Source: Prochlorococcus sp. AG-402-G22 (lineage in GTDB: Bacteria; Cyanobacteriota; Cyanobacteriia; PCC-6307; Cyanobiaceae). From it: a DNA stretch of 64,000 nt. Numbering within the stretch: the stretch's first letter is position 1; each line of letters begins with the position of its first letter. Below are positions 44,795 to 55,679 of the stretch, one piece after another. Made by a program: the position numbers and the translations under genes. The stretch lies in contig QCHV01000003.1 in assembly GCA_003217035.1 (NCBI GenBank), forward strand, positions 1-64,000, read 5' to 3'. Under the pieces are notes generated by a model that did not search any database, had not been told where the DNA came from, and saw only the letters and a program-made list of their open reading frames with translations.

Positions 44795-45826
44795 ATGATG
44801 AAGTTTAAAACCAATACAACTCAACATAGGACTGTTCTTATTACAGGAGCTACTTCTGGCATTGGCTATCAGTCAGTGCTTAAAATGTTAAATTTAGATT
44901 TGAAAATTATAATAATATGTCGGAATGAAGAAAGGGTAAATACAACTATATTGAAGTTGAAGAGTGATTCAATTAGTGATCTTCAAATAAGTAAACAAAT
45001 AAATTTTCGCGTAGCTGATCTATCGGACTTGGTAAGTATAGAGTTAATGGCAGATGATTTAATCAAAAATGAAATTATAATTGATACGATAATTCTTAAT
45101 GCAGGACTTCAATATACAGGGGCAAGAGATGTCAGACTCTCTATGCAAGGCTATGAGCTTACGTTTGCCGTTAACCATCTAAGTCATCAATACTTAATTC
45201 AGAAATTATTACCACTAATTTTGAAGTCAAGTGCCCCAAGGGTAGTAGTTACAGCATCAGAAGTTCACAATCCCATGCTTCCCGGTGGAAGGGTTGGCAA
45301 AGCAGCTGGAATTGGGGATTTATCAGGACTTAAGTCTTTAGAAAATTTCAATATGATAGATAAATCTTTTGAATTTAATGCAGATAAAGCTTATAAAGAT
45401 AGTAAATTATGTAATGTATTGTTTTCACGAGAACTATTCTCGAGACTAGCTGCTAGACAAATTAATATACCAGTAATTTGTTGGGCTCCTGGCCTTGTGA
45501 TTCCCAGAACAAAGGGAGGTTTCTTTAGGTATAGTAGACAATATAATACTCTTGGACAATTGCTATTTGCTTTTATAGCAAGAGACTTACTTCATATAAC
45601 AGAAAAAACGGAATCTGCAGGAGGTATTCTAATGGATATTTCTACAAATAGCGAATACTCTGAATTTGGATTTATTTATTTATCTAATAAAATTAATTTA
45701 TTATCTGAAAATTCCTTCGAGGAATCCATCCCAAGTCAAGAGGCTCTTGATGATAGCAAGGCAAGAGATCTATGGGATTTGACTAATAAGATTATTGTCA
45801 ACTACTCTAATTTAGAAACTATATAA
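44795..45826 (+). CDS. Protochlorophyllide-reductase-like short-chain dehydrogenase
   Basis: 343 aa with VLITGATSGIGYQSVLKMLN, NAG in IILNAGLQYTG, FAVNHLSHQYLIQKLLPLI, VVVTASEVHNP and the catalytic AYKDSKLCNVLFSRELFSRL. The YKDSKLCN segment and overall length resemble light-dependent protochlorophyllide reductase (LPOR). However, the start and the cysteines required by true LPOR are not clear, so it is best called an LPOR-like SDR. Substrate unknown. It converges with mscS. Confidence 0.8.
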   Translation: MMKFKTNTTQHRTVLITGATSGIGYQSVLKMLNLDLKIIIICRNEERVNTTILKLKSDSISDLQISKQINFRVADLSDLVSIELMADDLIKNEIIIDTIILNAGLQYTGARDVRLSMQGYELTFAVNHLSHQYLIQKLLPLILKSSAPRVVVTASEVHNPMLPGGRVGKAAGIGDLSGLKSLENFNMIDKSFEFNADKAYKDSKLCNVLFSRELFSRLAARQINIPVICWAPGLVIPRTKGGFFRYSRQYNTLGQLLFAFIARDLLHITEKTESAGGILMDISTNSEYSEFGFIYLSNKINLLSENSFEESIPSQEALDDSKARDLWDLTNKIIVNYSNLETI

Positions 45827-45837
45827 TTTTAATTTAA

Positions 45838-46860
45838 CTAACTTGACTTTAGTAAATTTATGGTTTGAGTTGGGAAAGCAAAATCAATTCCTTCCGCCTC
45901 AAAAGCTTTCATTATTTCTAAGTTAATTTCTTGCTGTGCACGCATTGCCAACAAATAGTCATTAGTTGGTATATAGTAGACCAATTCGAAGTCAAGACTA
46001 AAATTGCCAAATTCTATAAAGTGACACCTGTCAAATATTGCATTCTCAGTAACATCAATAATTGATTTTATAATACCTGGAATCTTTTTCATTTTGGAAT
46101 GGGGTGTTTCATATACTACCCCTAACTTATGAACCAACCTCCTGTTTTCCATCTCTGCATAGTTTGATATTACACCGTTAGTTAAATTGCTATTACTCAT
46201 TACTATTACTTCGCCGTTAATACTCCTTAAGCGTGTAGATCTAACTCCAACTCTTTCAACCTTTGCCCAAATTCCATCTATATGAATAAACTGGCCGTTT
46301 TGGAATGGCTTATCTAATAATATTGTTATGTACTCGAAGAATTCTTGAACAGGTTCTTTTAATGCCAGACCAGCACCTATTCCACCAGCACTAAGTATTG
46401 CCCATAAAGCAGCCATTTGAACACCCATATTTTGCAGATAGAACACAGTCCCGACACTCCATATTGCAGCTCTAATCATTGGACTCAAAGATTTCAGCAT
46501 CGTCGATACAGCAGGGTCATCTATTTTTGAACCCCAACCTTGAATTAGAGTTGATAGAACTCTGTTAACCAATCTAACTATTAGAAGTAAACATATTAAT
46601 TTAGTCAGAGCAATAACTATGTTGCTGAGATCGTCCTCTATCTTTAGAGCTCGCCAAGCAATTGAAGCACTTATTATTAGTCCTAGTGGTTTAATTGTGT
46701 CAACTAGAACTTTTACTATATAGTCATCTGTTTTGTTTCTTGTTTTAGAAACAAGCTTGATTAAAGAATTTTTGGTTATTTTGGAGATCAGAAGCGTAGC
46801 AATCGAACCAATTAAAAATAATCCTCCTGCAGTTAAGAAATTTTTGTATAAGTCACTCAT
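45838..46860 (-). CDS. MscS-family mechanosensitive channel
   Basis: 340 aa: an N-terminal helix, further helices (about 68-95 and 105-140), then the pore-lining third helix AALWAILSAGGIGAGLALKE (Gly/Ala-rich) and the beta domain IDGIWAKVERVGVRSTRLRS, followed by the C-terminal alpha/beta domain. MscS channels release solutes on hypo-osmotic shock. It lies about 2.4 kb from a set of genes resembling compatible-solute metabolism. Confidence 0.93.
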   Translation of the reverse strand: MSDLYKNFLTAGGLFLIGSIATLLISKITKNSLIKLVSKTRNKTDDYIVKVLVDTIKPLGLIISASIAWRALKIEDDLSNIVIALTKLICLLLIVRLVNRVLSTLIQGWGSKIDDPAVSTMLKSLSPMIRAAIWSVGTVFYLQNMGVQMAALWAILSAGGIGAGLALKEPVQEFFEYITILLDKPFQNGQFIHIDGIWAKVERVGVRSTRLRSINGEVIVMSNSNLTNGVISNYAEMENRRLVHKLGVVYETPHSKMKKIPGIIKSIIDVTENAIFDRCHFIEFGNFSLDFELVYYIPTNDYLLAMRAQQEINLEIMKAFEAEGIDFAFPTQTINLLKSS

Positions 46861-46936
46861 CCTTAGGAAAGCATATTCATACTACTTTTAGCCCAAAATA
46901 ATTTATATGCTATAAATTTCAGCATAATCTTATAAA

Positions 46937-47584
46937 TTATGGTTGTTTATCCCCAAATTCCAATACTTTATAGCCCTTTTCTCTTTTTATAATCTCACTT
47001 ATGTTCTTAAATATTTTTGTATTTGCAGACTTACATAATTCAAAAATTGCTGCTTCAGTTGTAGATATTGTGGCACCAGAGACCTCTAACCTCCTAATTG
47101 CAGTTTCATGATCAATGGTATTTCTGCTTGCGATTGAATCTACAGGTATATATACTTTTGTGCCATTACAGATAAAGTCCAATGCAGTTTGAAGTATGCA
47201 AACATGTGTTTCTATTCCACAAATTATGAGATTACGAATATTATATTTCTTTAGATCCTTTCTGAGTTCTCTGCAATTAAAACAACTAAAATCCATTTTT
47301 GAATAGACATTATATTTATTCTCATTTGCAATTAAATCTACTGTCTTTCCTAATTTATAGGGATTCTGTTCTGTCATATAGACATTCATCTCCATAAGAT
47401 TAGAGCTGTCAATTAGTCTCTTTATGTTCCAAAGAATAACTTCTTTATTTTGTATTGATTTTATTAATTTTTCTTGAATGTCAACTACTAATAAGGCTGT
47501 ATCGCTTGCCTTAATAACTAAATTGTTTCTATATTCAGGCTCTTTCCTTCTCACTCCTCTTAGTTTTATAAAGTTATTTACCAT
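46937..47584 (-). CDS. Isochorismatase-like cysteine hydrolase
   Basis: 215 aa with the isochorismatase-fold triad: Asp35 in ALLVVDIQEKL, Lys96 in VYSKMDFS and Cys129 in IICGIETHVCILQTALDF. VPVDSIASRN follows the usual layout. The subfamily resembles YcaC-like hydrolases rather than nicotinamidase, and the substrate is unknown. A 30-residue N-terminal extension is basic. It is 76 nt upstream of mscS on the same strand and may be co-transcribed. Confidence 0.88.
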   Translation of the reverse strand: MVNNFIKLRGVRRKEPEYRNNLVIKASDTALLVVDIQEKLIKSIQNKEVILWNIKRLIDSSNLMEMNVYMTEQNPYKLGKTVDLIANENKYNVYSKMDFSCFNCRELRKDLKKYNIRNLIICGIETHVCILQTALDFICNGTKVYIPVDSIASRNTIDHETAIRRLEVSGATISTTEAAIFELCKSANTKIFKNISEIIKREKGYKVLEFGDKQP

Positions 47585-47723
47585 TAGCTCTGTTGTTGTT
47601 CCTGTTTAGTATAGTCCTATTGATTACGACCGATTTCACCCTATATTGATAGATTAATTTGGATTAAAATAAGAATTTTTACCTACCGAATAGCATTACC
47701 ATAGCTCTCATTAGCTGTTATTA

Positions 47724-47745
47724 TTGAGAATGGACTGTTGAGAAT
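47724..47745 (+). promoter_or_regulatory. Direct repeat TTGAGAAT upstream of the fur-family gene
   Basis: TTGAGAAT occurs at 47724-47731 and 47738-47745, a 14-bp period, within 30 nt of the TTG start. The spacing places both copies near one helical face-and-a-half; a Fur-type autoregulatory site is possible but the motif is not a canonical Fur box. Confidence 0.3.
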
Positions 47746-47751
47746 ATGTAA

Positions 47752-48198
47752 TTGAAAGCATCTTATTCAAAGGTCTCAACTCCGTTAGAGCTTGAATTAC
47801 ATCAACAGGGTAGAAGGCTTACACCTCAGAGAAAAAGGGTGCTTGACCTATTTCAAAGAATTGGGGGAGGGAAGCATTTAAGTGCAGAAGAAGTCCACGG
47901 GAAACTACTTCAATCCAAATCTCGAGTCTCATTGGCGACTGTCTATAGGACTTTACGTCTGCTAGTAAAAATGGGTTTTCTCAATGAACTAGAACTTAGC
48001 GAAGGAGGTCATAGATTTGAACTCCTAAGTCAGGATCACCCAGATCACCATCATTTAGTATGTGTTAATTGCGGCAGGACAGAAGAATTTGAAAGCGAGC
48101 AGGTTGTTCTGGTGGGTAAGCAAGCTGCTGAAAAAGAAGGGTTTAAATTACTAGAGTCAACTTTGAATGTCAGGGCAATATGTCCTAAATGCCTTTGA
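47752..48198 (+). CDS. Fur-family metal/peroxide-responsive regulator
   Basis: 148 aa. The DNA-binding half has RRLTPQRKRVLDLFQ and SRVSLATVYRTLRLLVKMGFL, the Fur winged helix. The metal-binding half has HPDHHHLVCVNCGRTEEFE and a final AICPKCL, giving two CxxC pairs for structural zinc and a His-rich regulatory site. It could be Fur, Zur or PerR; the double CxxC fits all three. Start is TTG at 47752. Which metal it senses is not determined. Confidence 0.9.
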   Translation: MKASYSKVSTPLELELHQQGRRLTPQRKRVLDLFQRIGGGKHLSAEEVHGKLLQSKSRVSLATVYRTLRLLVKMGFLNELELSEGGHRFELLSQDHPDHHHLVCVNCGRTEEFESEQVVLVGKQAAEKEGFKLLESTLNVRAICPKCL

Positions 48199-48230
48199 GA
48201 AACATTTTCTTATTAAACCCAATAATTGCT

Positions 48231-49187
48231 TTAATTTAGTGAGCCGCCACAACTTGAACCACTGCCAGCAGTGCAACCAAAACAATGCTCTGCAACGGCT
48301 ATAGGCATCCCTTCAAACTTTACTTTTTCTTTTAAGAGCTCTTTTAGTGAATAAGGCTTAGTTGTATTTATATACCTTAATTGTTGATTGAAATCACAGT
48401 CAAAAATATACCCTTGCCAATCTACACTTATAGTTTCAAGGCACATTATTGAATCTAGATTTGAGGAATTATAGTTATCTTTTAAAAGTGACTTGTATGA
48501 AATTAACTTGCCTTCTATATCTAATTGAGTGGCGAATCTCTTTATTGGCATATTAGTGATTACTAATAATTTATTGAATCTAATTCCATGCCTTTTTAAG
48601 AGTTCTTCTTTATATATTTCTTGAAGCCCTGATTGAGAAGGTGGTAAGCTATCACCTTGAGGATTGTAAACTAAGTCTAGTTCTAATCCACTTTCTATAA
48701 GGCCATAACCTAGTTTATTTAATATTTTTAAAGCCTCAATGCTTTTTTGGAATACTCCCCTTCCTCTTTGATGGTCAACATTACCCTCTTCATAACATGG
48801 AAGAGAAGCAATGATCTTTATTTTATTTTCAGCCAGGAATTCTGGAAGATAAATATAATTTGGCTCCAATAATATAGTTAGGTTACACCTGTCAATTATC
48901 TGAATATTTAATCCTTTTGTATTTAAAATTAGTTCTTTGAAACCAGGATGCATTTCAGGGGCACCTCCTGTAATATCTAGGGTTTTTAGTTTATACTCTT
49001 TCAGTATCTCAGGTATTAATGAAATTGTTTCATTGGCCATCATTTCAGTCCTACTTGGACTTGCATCTACATGACAATGCTTACAGGCTTGATTGCATTT
49101 GTAACCAAGATTGACTTGTAGAATAGAAGGTTTCTTTTTTAGGACTTGTGGGAAGTTAATCTTTTTATTTTCTCTAATGTATATAAT
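48231..49187 (-). CDS. ArsS-like radical SAM protein; no conventional start codon
   Basis: The open frame runs from 49193 to the TAA at 48231. It contains the radical SAM cysteines in LGYKCNQACKHCHVDA (Cys codons at 49095-49097, 49083-49085 and 49074-49076), then RTEMMANETISL, LDITGGAPEMHP, and a C-terminal CFGCTAGSGSSCGG typical of ArsS (arsenosugar-type, DUF3641 C-domain). The first ATG (49043) lies after the cysteine motif, and no ATG, GTG or TTG precedes it in frame. The real start is thus a rare codon (ATT at 49187 or 49178, ATA at 49184) or has been lost. It is 50 nt downstream of the StpA-like gene. Function inferred from family; an arsM gene is not visible here. Confidence 0.75.
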   Translation of the reverse strand: MIYIRENKKINFPQVLKKKPSILQVNLGYKCNQACKHCHVDASPSRTEMMANETISLIPEILKEYKLKTLDITGGAPEMHPGFKELILNTKGLNIQIIDRCNLTILLEPNYIYLPEFLAENKIKIIASLPCYEEGNVDHQRGRGVFQKSIEALKILNKLGYGLIESGLELDLVYNPQGDSLPPSQSGLQEIYKEELLKRHGIRFNKLLVITNMPIKRFATQLDIEGKLISYKSLLKDNYNSSNLDSIMCLETISVDWQGYIFDCDFNQQLRYINTTKPYSLKELLKEKVKFEGMPIAVAEHCFGCTAGSGSSCGGSLN

Positions 49188-49239
49188 AGAACTTTATCTA
49201 AAGATTATCAAAGATATGTTATATTTTAAGCTTATTGCT

Positions 49240-50454
49240 TTATTTAATCTGATTGCTTCTAAGCCTGGAAAGTCTCTTGAACCATTCTATATACTCATCG
49301 GGCCCACCTTTCATTATTAAATCAAATTTCAAGTAATCATCTGAGTCAGTTATGCCTTTAGTCCCATTCCTAATTGAAGGCCTATAGACCTCTCCATGAC
49401 TACTATCAACAAAAATAACCTTGTTTTTTATATTGTATCTTTCCCCTAGTTTCTGTATTAACGTAAGAAAACCTCTGTCACTGCCTCCTCTCAGAGACTT
49501 AACCCCAAGGCAATCTTTATATGATGTAACTGTATCGCCCACGCCAACTATTGTTGGCATATCAGATCTAGGTACTGTGCTTATTATTTTTTCAATGCAA
49601 TTATCTATAGAGCCTGAAGATGACCTTACATTGTAACTTTCTCCAAAAGGTGCAACGCCTTTCTTTGAATATATGAATTTGTTTAATAGAACTATTAGTC
49701 CACATTGCTTCAGTGCTCCTTTAACTATTAATTGAATATCTGTTGTACCTATGTCACCAGGCTTGGCATACTTACTTATTTCTTTGGATCCATCTGTCCC
49801 TAGATTGGGTGAAATGTGTAAATGAAATGAATCATTTAGACCTTGAGCTTTTGCGAGCAATATAATCTGATTCATTATATTTTCGATCATTACCTGCAGA
49901 CCCTTCTGAAGTTTTAAATCTCCATTTACTAAACTAAATAAACCATTTAGATTTATTGCTGGTGAGAACCTAGTATCACAAATTGAAAGTTGGAGCTGGC
50001 TATTTAAATCGTTATCTTTTAGCCATGGAATAAGACATTTTAATTCTTTCTTCATTAATGATTTCATCATAATTGGGACTTCTTTCAGGAAATCAATTTC
50101 TTTACTTGTCAAACCTGGCAAACTTGTATTTCCATAATTGTCTTGATATTCAATACCACAAGCTGCAAGCCCAGGTAGATATAAACCTTTTTGCTTAATT
50201 ATATTCTTGTCTTCAATAGCTCTTTCAATAATTCTATTTACACCTCTATAGCCTTCGTGCTCACCACAAGTAAGAACAGCAAATTCGTTTTTGAGTTTTG
50301 AAACGGCTTCAACGTAGGACTTGTCAATTTTCCTCTGTAGTGGGTCTTTAACTAAGGGTATGCAGACTCCATCTATGTCTTGCACTATTAACAAATCCCT
50401 TTCTAGTAGTAATTCATCTAGTTGTTTTAGAGACTCTTTACTTATGTGAGCCAT
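49240..50454 (-). CDS. Glucosylglycerol-3-phosphate phosphatase-like (StpA/GgpP)
   Basis: 404 aa resembling StpA, which removes phosphate from glucosylglycerol phosphate in salt-acclimated cyanobacteria. Matching segments are LLIVQDIDGVCIPLVKDPL (catalytic Asp26 and Asp28), FAVLTCGEHEGYRGVNRIIE, GLYLPGLAACGIEYQDNYG, HLHISPNLGTDGSKEISKYA, and VGVGDTVTSYKDCLGVKSL with RGGSDRGFLTLIQ. Prochlorococcus is generally described as using sucrose and glucosylglycerate, so a GG-type phosphatase is notable. The synthase GgpS is not in the window. Confidence 0.85.
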   Translation of the reverse strand: MAHISKESLKQLDELLLERDLLIVQDIDGVCIPLVKDPLQRKIDKSYVEAVSKLKNEFAVLTCGEHEGYRGVNRIIERAIEDKNIIKQKGLYLPGLAACGIEYQDNYGNTSLPGLTSKEIDFLKEVPIMMKSLMKKELKCLIPWLKDNDLNSQLQLSICDTRFSPAINLNGLFSLVNGDLKLQKGLQVMIENIMNQIILLAKAQGLNDSFHLHISPNLGTDGSKEISKYAKPGDIGTTDIQLIVKGALKQCGLIVLLNKFIYSKKGVAPFGESYNVRSSSGSIDNCIEKIISTVPRSDMPTIVGVGDTVTSYKDCLGVKSLRGGSDRGFLTLIQKLGERYNIKNKVIFVDSSHGEVYRPSIRNGTKGITDSDDYLKFDLIMKGGPDEYIEWFKRLSRLRSNQIK

Positions 50455-50577
50455 TATAATTTTCCTTGGAAATAGGCCGTACTTTTATGCTAGCCATTGC
50501 TTACATATTAACCTTTATAAACCAATATAAAAAAACCAAGATTAGCAATATCTACTTTACTTCAATAATTCTTGTGT

Positions 50578-50606
50578 TTGACTGTGGTGTATTGCAAATA
50601 TATTTA
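50578..50606 (+). promoter_or_regulatory. Candidate promoter of the GpsA-like gene
   Basis: TTGACT (50578-50583) and TATTTA (50601-50606) with a 17-nt spacer, about 77 nt before the ATG. A small hairpin GGACTT/AAGGTCC (50649-50663) lies in the leader. The 228-nt region is shared with the divergent StpA-like gene. Confidence 0.45.
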
Positions 50607-50682
50607 AGCTATAGTTAAAATTATATTGGAGTTATCTATTTGGAATTTGGACTTTCAAGGTCCAGTTTTCACAAAGTAGTAT

Positions 50683-52212
50683 ATGAGGAACAGTTTTTTT
50701 GTAACTGCCAATAATAAACGTAGTATTGCTTCAAGAATTAAGCAGTTATCAGAGGGAAAGGTGGGCTTTTATAGTGTTGGACTTTACCCAGCATCCCTTG
50801 CTTATAACTCTGCAATGCAGTCTGATGGATCAAGACTTTTGTTGGCACCTAGAGAGGGAAGGAAGCTTTTAGGTGCATTTACAATGGGAAGCCTTCAAGA
50901 GATGGATAGTAAACATATCAACAAAATGAAAGAGATGGCTACTCATACAGAGAAGGGAGAAATCATTTTAAATAATCTTGAATATTTGTTGATGAATTGT
51001 GAGGTAGTTTTATTAAGTTCAAATAGCAATTATGTGGAAAATGATTTAAAGCAGGCTTGCAAGCTTAGGCAAAAGTTAAATAGACAAAATGTCGTTATAG
51101 GATGTCTTGTGGGTTCTTTCTGTCACGATCAATCGTCAGCTAAGTCTTATTTATTATGCCAAAAAGAGCCCAATCTTGCATTCTTCTCTGGCTTTCACCG
51201 TCATTCAGCATTAAGGAATCCATTAGATAGCTTCACGGCAAATTTTTGTCATCCAGATGCACTTACTGCCCTCTTAGGTGCTCAATTGATAGATAAAATT
51301 TCTCCAAATATACAGGTAATACCTGGTATACACAATGTTGAAGGACAATATATTAAAGCTGCAAAGAATATCTCTTCAATTTTTGCGGGATTTGCTCATA
51401 CTTATCATAAAGATAATCCAGGCTTATTGCCTTCTTTGCTTACTTTACTTTTGGATCAATGTCTAGATCAGGCAGCAACAGTTGCGATGAGTATAAAAGA
51501 TAGAAAAAGGTTGTATTCTGATCAACTTTTCCCAATCACTGAACTTGGATACGGTGTTCAATTAATAGAAGCAGCTTTAGTAAGGAATGGTGATATGCAT
51601 CAAGTTAGAGATCATACATTCTCTCAATTAACAGCAATGGTTGCTGATGTAAAAGGGAGCATGATGCTACCTCAAGCTGGTCAGCCCACGAGGAATTTTC
51701 AGGTTGGCCAAATAATGGCAAAAAAAATTATTGAATTAAAGAGGTGTCCATTAGATATTAGCGAGCTTATTCATTGGTGTGAATCTTTTGAATTAAAGAG
51801 AGGAGGTTTGGAGGGGATAACATCCTTGCAATATTGGCCTGAGATACTTAGAGACTACTCAATTCCAGTACAAGATTCTTCGATGATTAATTTGCTCTAC
51901 TTTAGTATTTTTGGCGATAATATACAGAAAGAACTTGCCTATAAAATTTTAACAAATAGTAGAGAACTTACTAGTTTCTGTAGGGAATCTGTAAAGCCAG
52001 AAGGAGAGCAGAAATTTTCCAAAGTTTTAGACTTGGCTTTGAAAAATAAAACCAACTCTGAAGCTCTTGATCTGATTGTAAGCTCTATAGAGGAAAATAA
52101 TATTGACAGCTTTAAGTTTGAACAGCTAATTGTAAATACAAATATATCTAACGAAGATAATTTACCACCATCACTCAAGTTAATTGAATTAATAAAGAAG
52201 GATCTTATATAA
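50683..52212 (+). CDS. GpsA-like dehydrogenase, divergent
   Basis: 509 aa, not readily named. The middle resembles the C-terminal domain of NAD-dependent glycerol-3-phosphate dehydrogenase: NVEGQYIKAAKNISSIFAGF (compare GALKN with catalytic Lys, here Lys228) and QPTRNFQVGQIMAKKII (compare SRN-x-x-VG, here Arg337-Asn338). At the N-terminus the GxGxxG position reads SVGLYPASLA, so the dinucleotide loop is degenerate. A roughly 150-residue C-terminal extension is unique. A role supplying or modifying a glycerol-3-phosphate-type compound next to the StpA-like gene is plausible but inferred. Confidence 0.55.
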   Translation: MRNSFFVTANNKRSIASRIKQLSEGKVGFYSVGLYPASLAYNSAMQSDGSRLLLAPREGRKLLGAFTMGSLQEMDSKHINKMKEMATHTEKGEIILNNLEYLLMNCEVVLLSSNSNYVENDLKQACKLRQKLNRQNVVIGCLVGSFCHDQSSAKSYLLCQKEPNLAFFSGFHRHSALRNPLDSFTANFCHPDALTALLGAQLIDKISPNIQVIPGIHNVEGQYIKAAKNISSIFAGFAHTYHKDNPGLLPSLLTLLLDQCLDQAATVAMSIKDRKRLYSDQLFPITELGYGVQLIEAALVRNGDMHQVRDHTFSQLTAMVADVKGSMMLPQAGQPTRNFQVGQIMAKKIIELKRCPLDISELIHWCESFELKRGGLEGITSLQYWPEILRDYSIPVQDSSMINLLYFSIFGDNIQKELAYKILTNSRELTSFCRESVKPEGEQKFSKVLDLALKNKTNSEALDLIVSSIEENNIDSFKFEQLIVNTNISNEDNLPPSLKLIELIKKDLI

Positions 52213-52375
52213 AATAATCAGAACTGTTAGTTATCAAAGCTTCTCTAGCGATATGCTCCTTGAATCTATTTAAGAAATAATCGTTACGAATATATTTTCT
52301 ATTTTTTTTAGTTTTATGCTGACCATATTGATGTATTATTAACTTACCAAATGTTTTTGCGTACTTAAGTTCTTG

Positions 52376-53518
52376 ATGGAGTTCGAGCTTCGAAAATTGA
52401 ATTATATTGCTAATTCTTTTATAGGTAAAAGCGACAGTATGAATATTGAGAAGATTAATTCGGGGAATATAAATCAGACATTCTTAGTAAAATATAACCA
52501 AGGTAAAGACCATTATAAACTTATATTGCAGTCAATAAATACAAAAATATTTGATGACCCAATCTCATTAATTCATAACCATGTTAATTTTCTTTCTTTT
52601 ATAGAAAAAAGGAGACTTAACCTTGGAAAGATAAGAGAAAATGAGCCTTCTTACCCTGGTTTGATTTACAATAAAGTTACTGAAAAACCTTGGTTGGAAT
52701 TTGAAAGTATGTTTTGGAGGGCAATCGAATATGTACCAAACTCCATTTGCTTCGAAACAACCACTTCTACTTTGATGGCATACCAGGTTGGATCTTTCCT
52801 TTCTCTATTTCATAGGCAAACAAGAAACTTTCCTTTAAATCATTTGAAGCCTGTTCTCAAAGGCTTTCATTCATTAGAAAAATATTTTTACAACTATGAT
52901 CAATCCCTAGATAGACAATCGAATGCTATATATAGGCCAAGTACTCTTAAGTCTAGGGAAGATAGTATTATTGATTTTATAGACTCAAATAGAAACCATT
53001 ATAAGGATTTAGTAGATTTAGCAGATTCTTATAAGTTAACCCAGTGTCTTATTCACGGAGATACCAAGTTAAGTAATTTTCTGTTTGCAAAACCAGGGAA
53101 TAAAATTATTTCGTTAATTGACTTGGATACAATACACTCAGGTTACTTAGTACATGACCTGGCAGACTGTATTAGATCTTGCTGTAATAAGGCAGGAGAA
53201 TCTCCTGATAATCTAAATAGTGTAGGTTTTGATATTAAAATGTTTGATCACTTTATACAAGGCTATCTTTCTAAAAGCAAAGGATCTTTATCCCATAGTG
53301 ATTTTATTAATTTACCTTATTCTGTAGCGAGTATATGTTTTGAGTTGTGCCTTAGATTTTTTACTGACCATATTTGTGGAGATGTTTATTTCAACACTAG
53401 CTTCCCTGGTCAGAATCTATATAGAGCAGAAGTTCAGCTTAAACTTGTCAATGATATTCAAGCCCAGAGCCATTCTTTGGTAAGCATCGTTCGTAAATCC
53501 TTGTCAAAGCATTGCTGA
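52376..53518 (+). CDS. Sugar/choline-kinase-like phosphotransferase (APH fold)
   Basis: 380 aa with the aminoglycoside-phosphotransferase fold: nucleotide-loop region INSGNINQTFLVKYNQGKDH, LILQSINTKIFDDP, then the catalytic LIHGDTKLSNFLF (HGDxxxxN) and metal-binding SLIDLDTIHSGYLVHDLADC. The N-terminal GxIN-x-TF and LQ-IN-x-x-F pattern recalls N-acetylhexosamine kinase NahK. Natural substrate is unknown. It lies 160 nt downstream of the GpsA-like gene; ATG at 52376 is used. Confidence 0.8.
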   Translation: MEFELRKLNYIANSFIGKSDSMNIEKINSGNINQTFLVKYNQGKDHYKLILQSINTKIFDDPISLIHNHVNFLSFIEKRRLNLGKIRENEPSYPGLIYNKVTEKPWLEFESMFWRAIEYVPNSICFETTTSTLMAYQVGSFLSLFHRQTRNFPLNHLKPVLKGFHSLEKYFYNYDQSLDRQSNAIYRPSTLKSREDSIIDFIDSNRNHYKDLVDLADSYKLTQCLIHGDTKLSNFLFAKPGNKIISLIDLDTIHSGYLVHDLADCIRSCCNKAGESPDNLNSVGFDIKMFDHFIQGYLSKSKGSLSHSDFINLPYSVASICFELCLRFFTDHICGDVYFNTSFPGQNLYRAEVQLKLVNDIQAQSHSLVSIVRKSLSKHC

Positions 53519-53602
53519 ATTTAATTAATAATGATTCCAACAAGTTTACAGTAGTTTTGTTTTGCTATTAACCTTTTAAAGATTACTCTTTTTGATTCTA
53601 AA

Positions 53603-55664
<2,062 letters not shown>

Positions 55665-55679
55665 TTAAATCAACAATAT

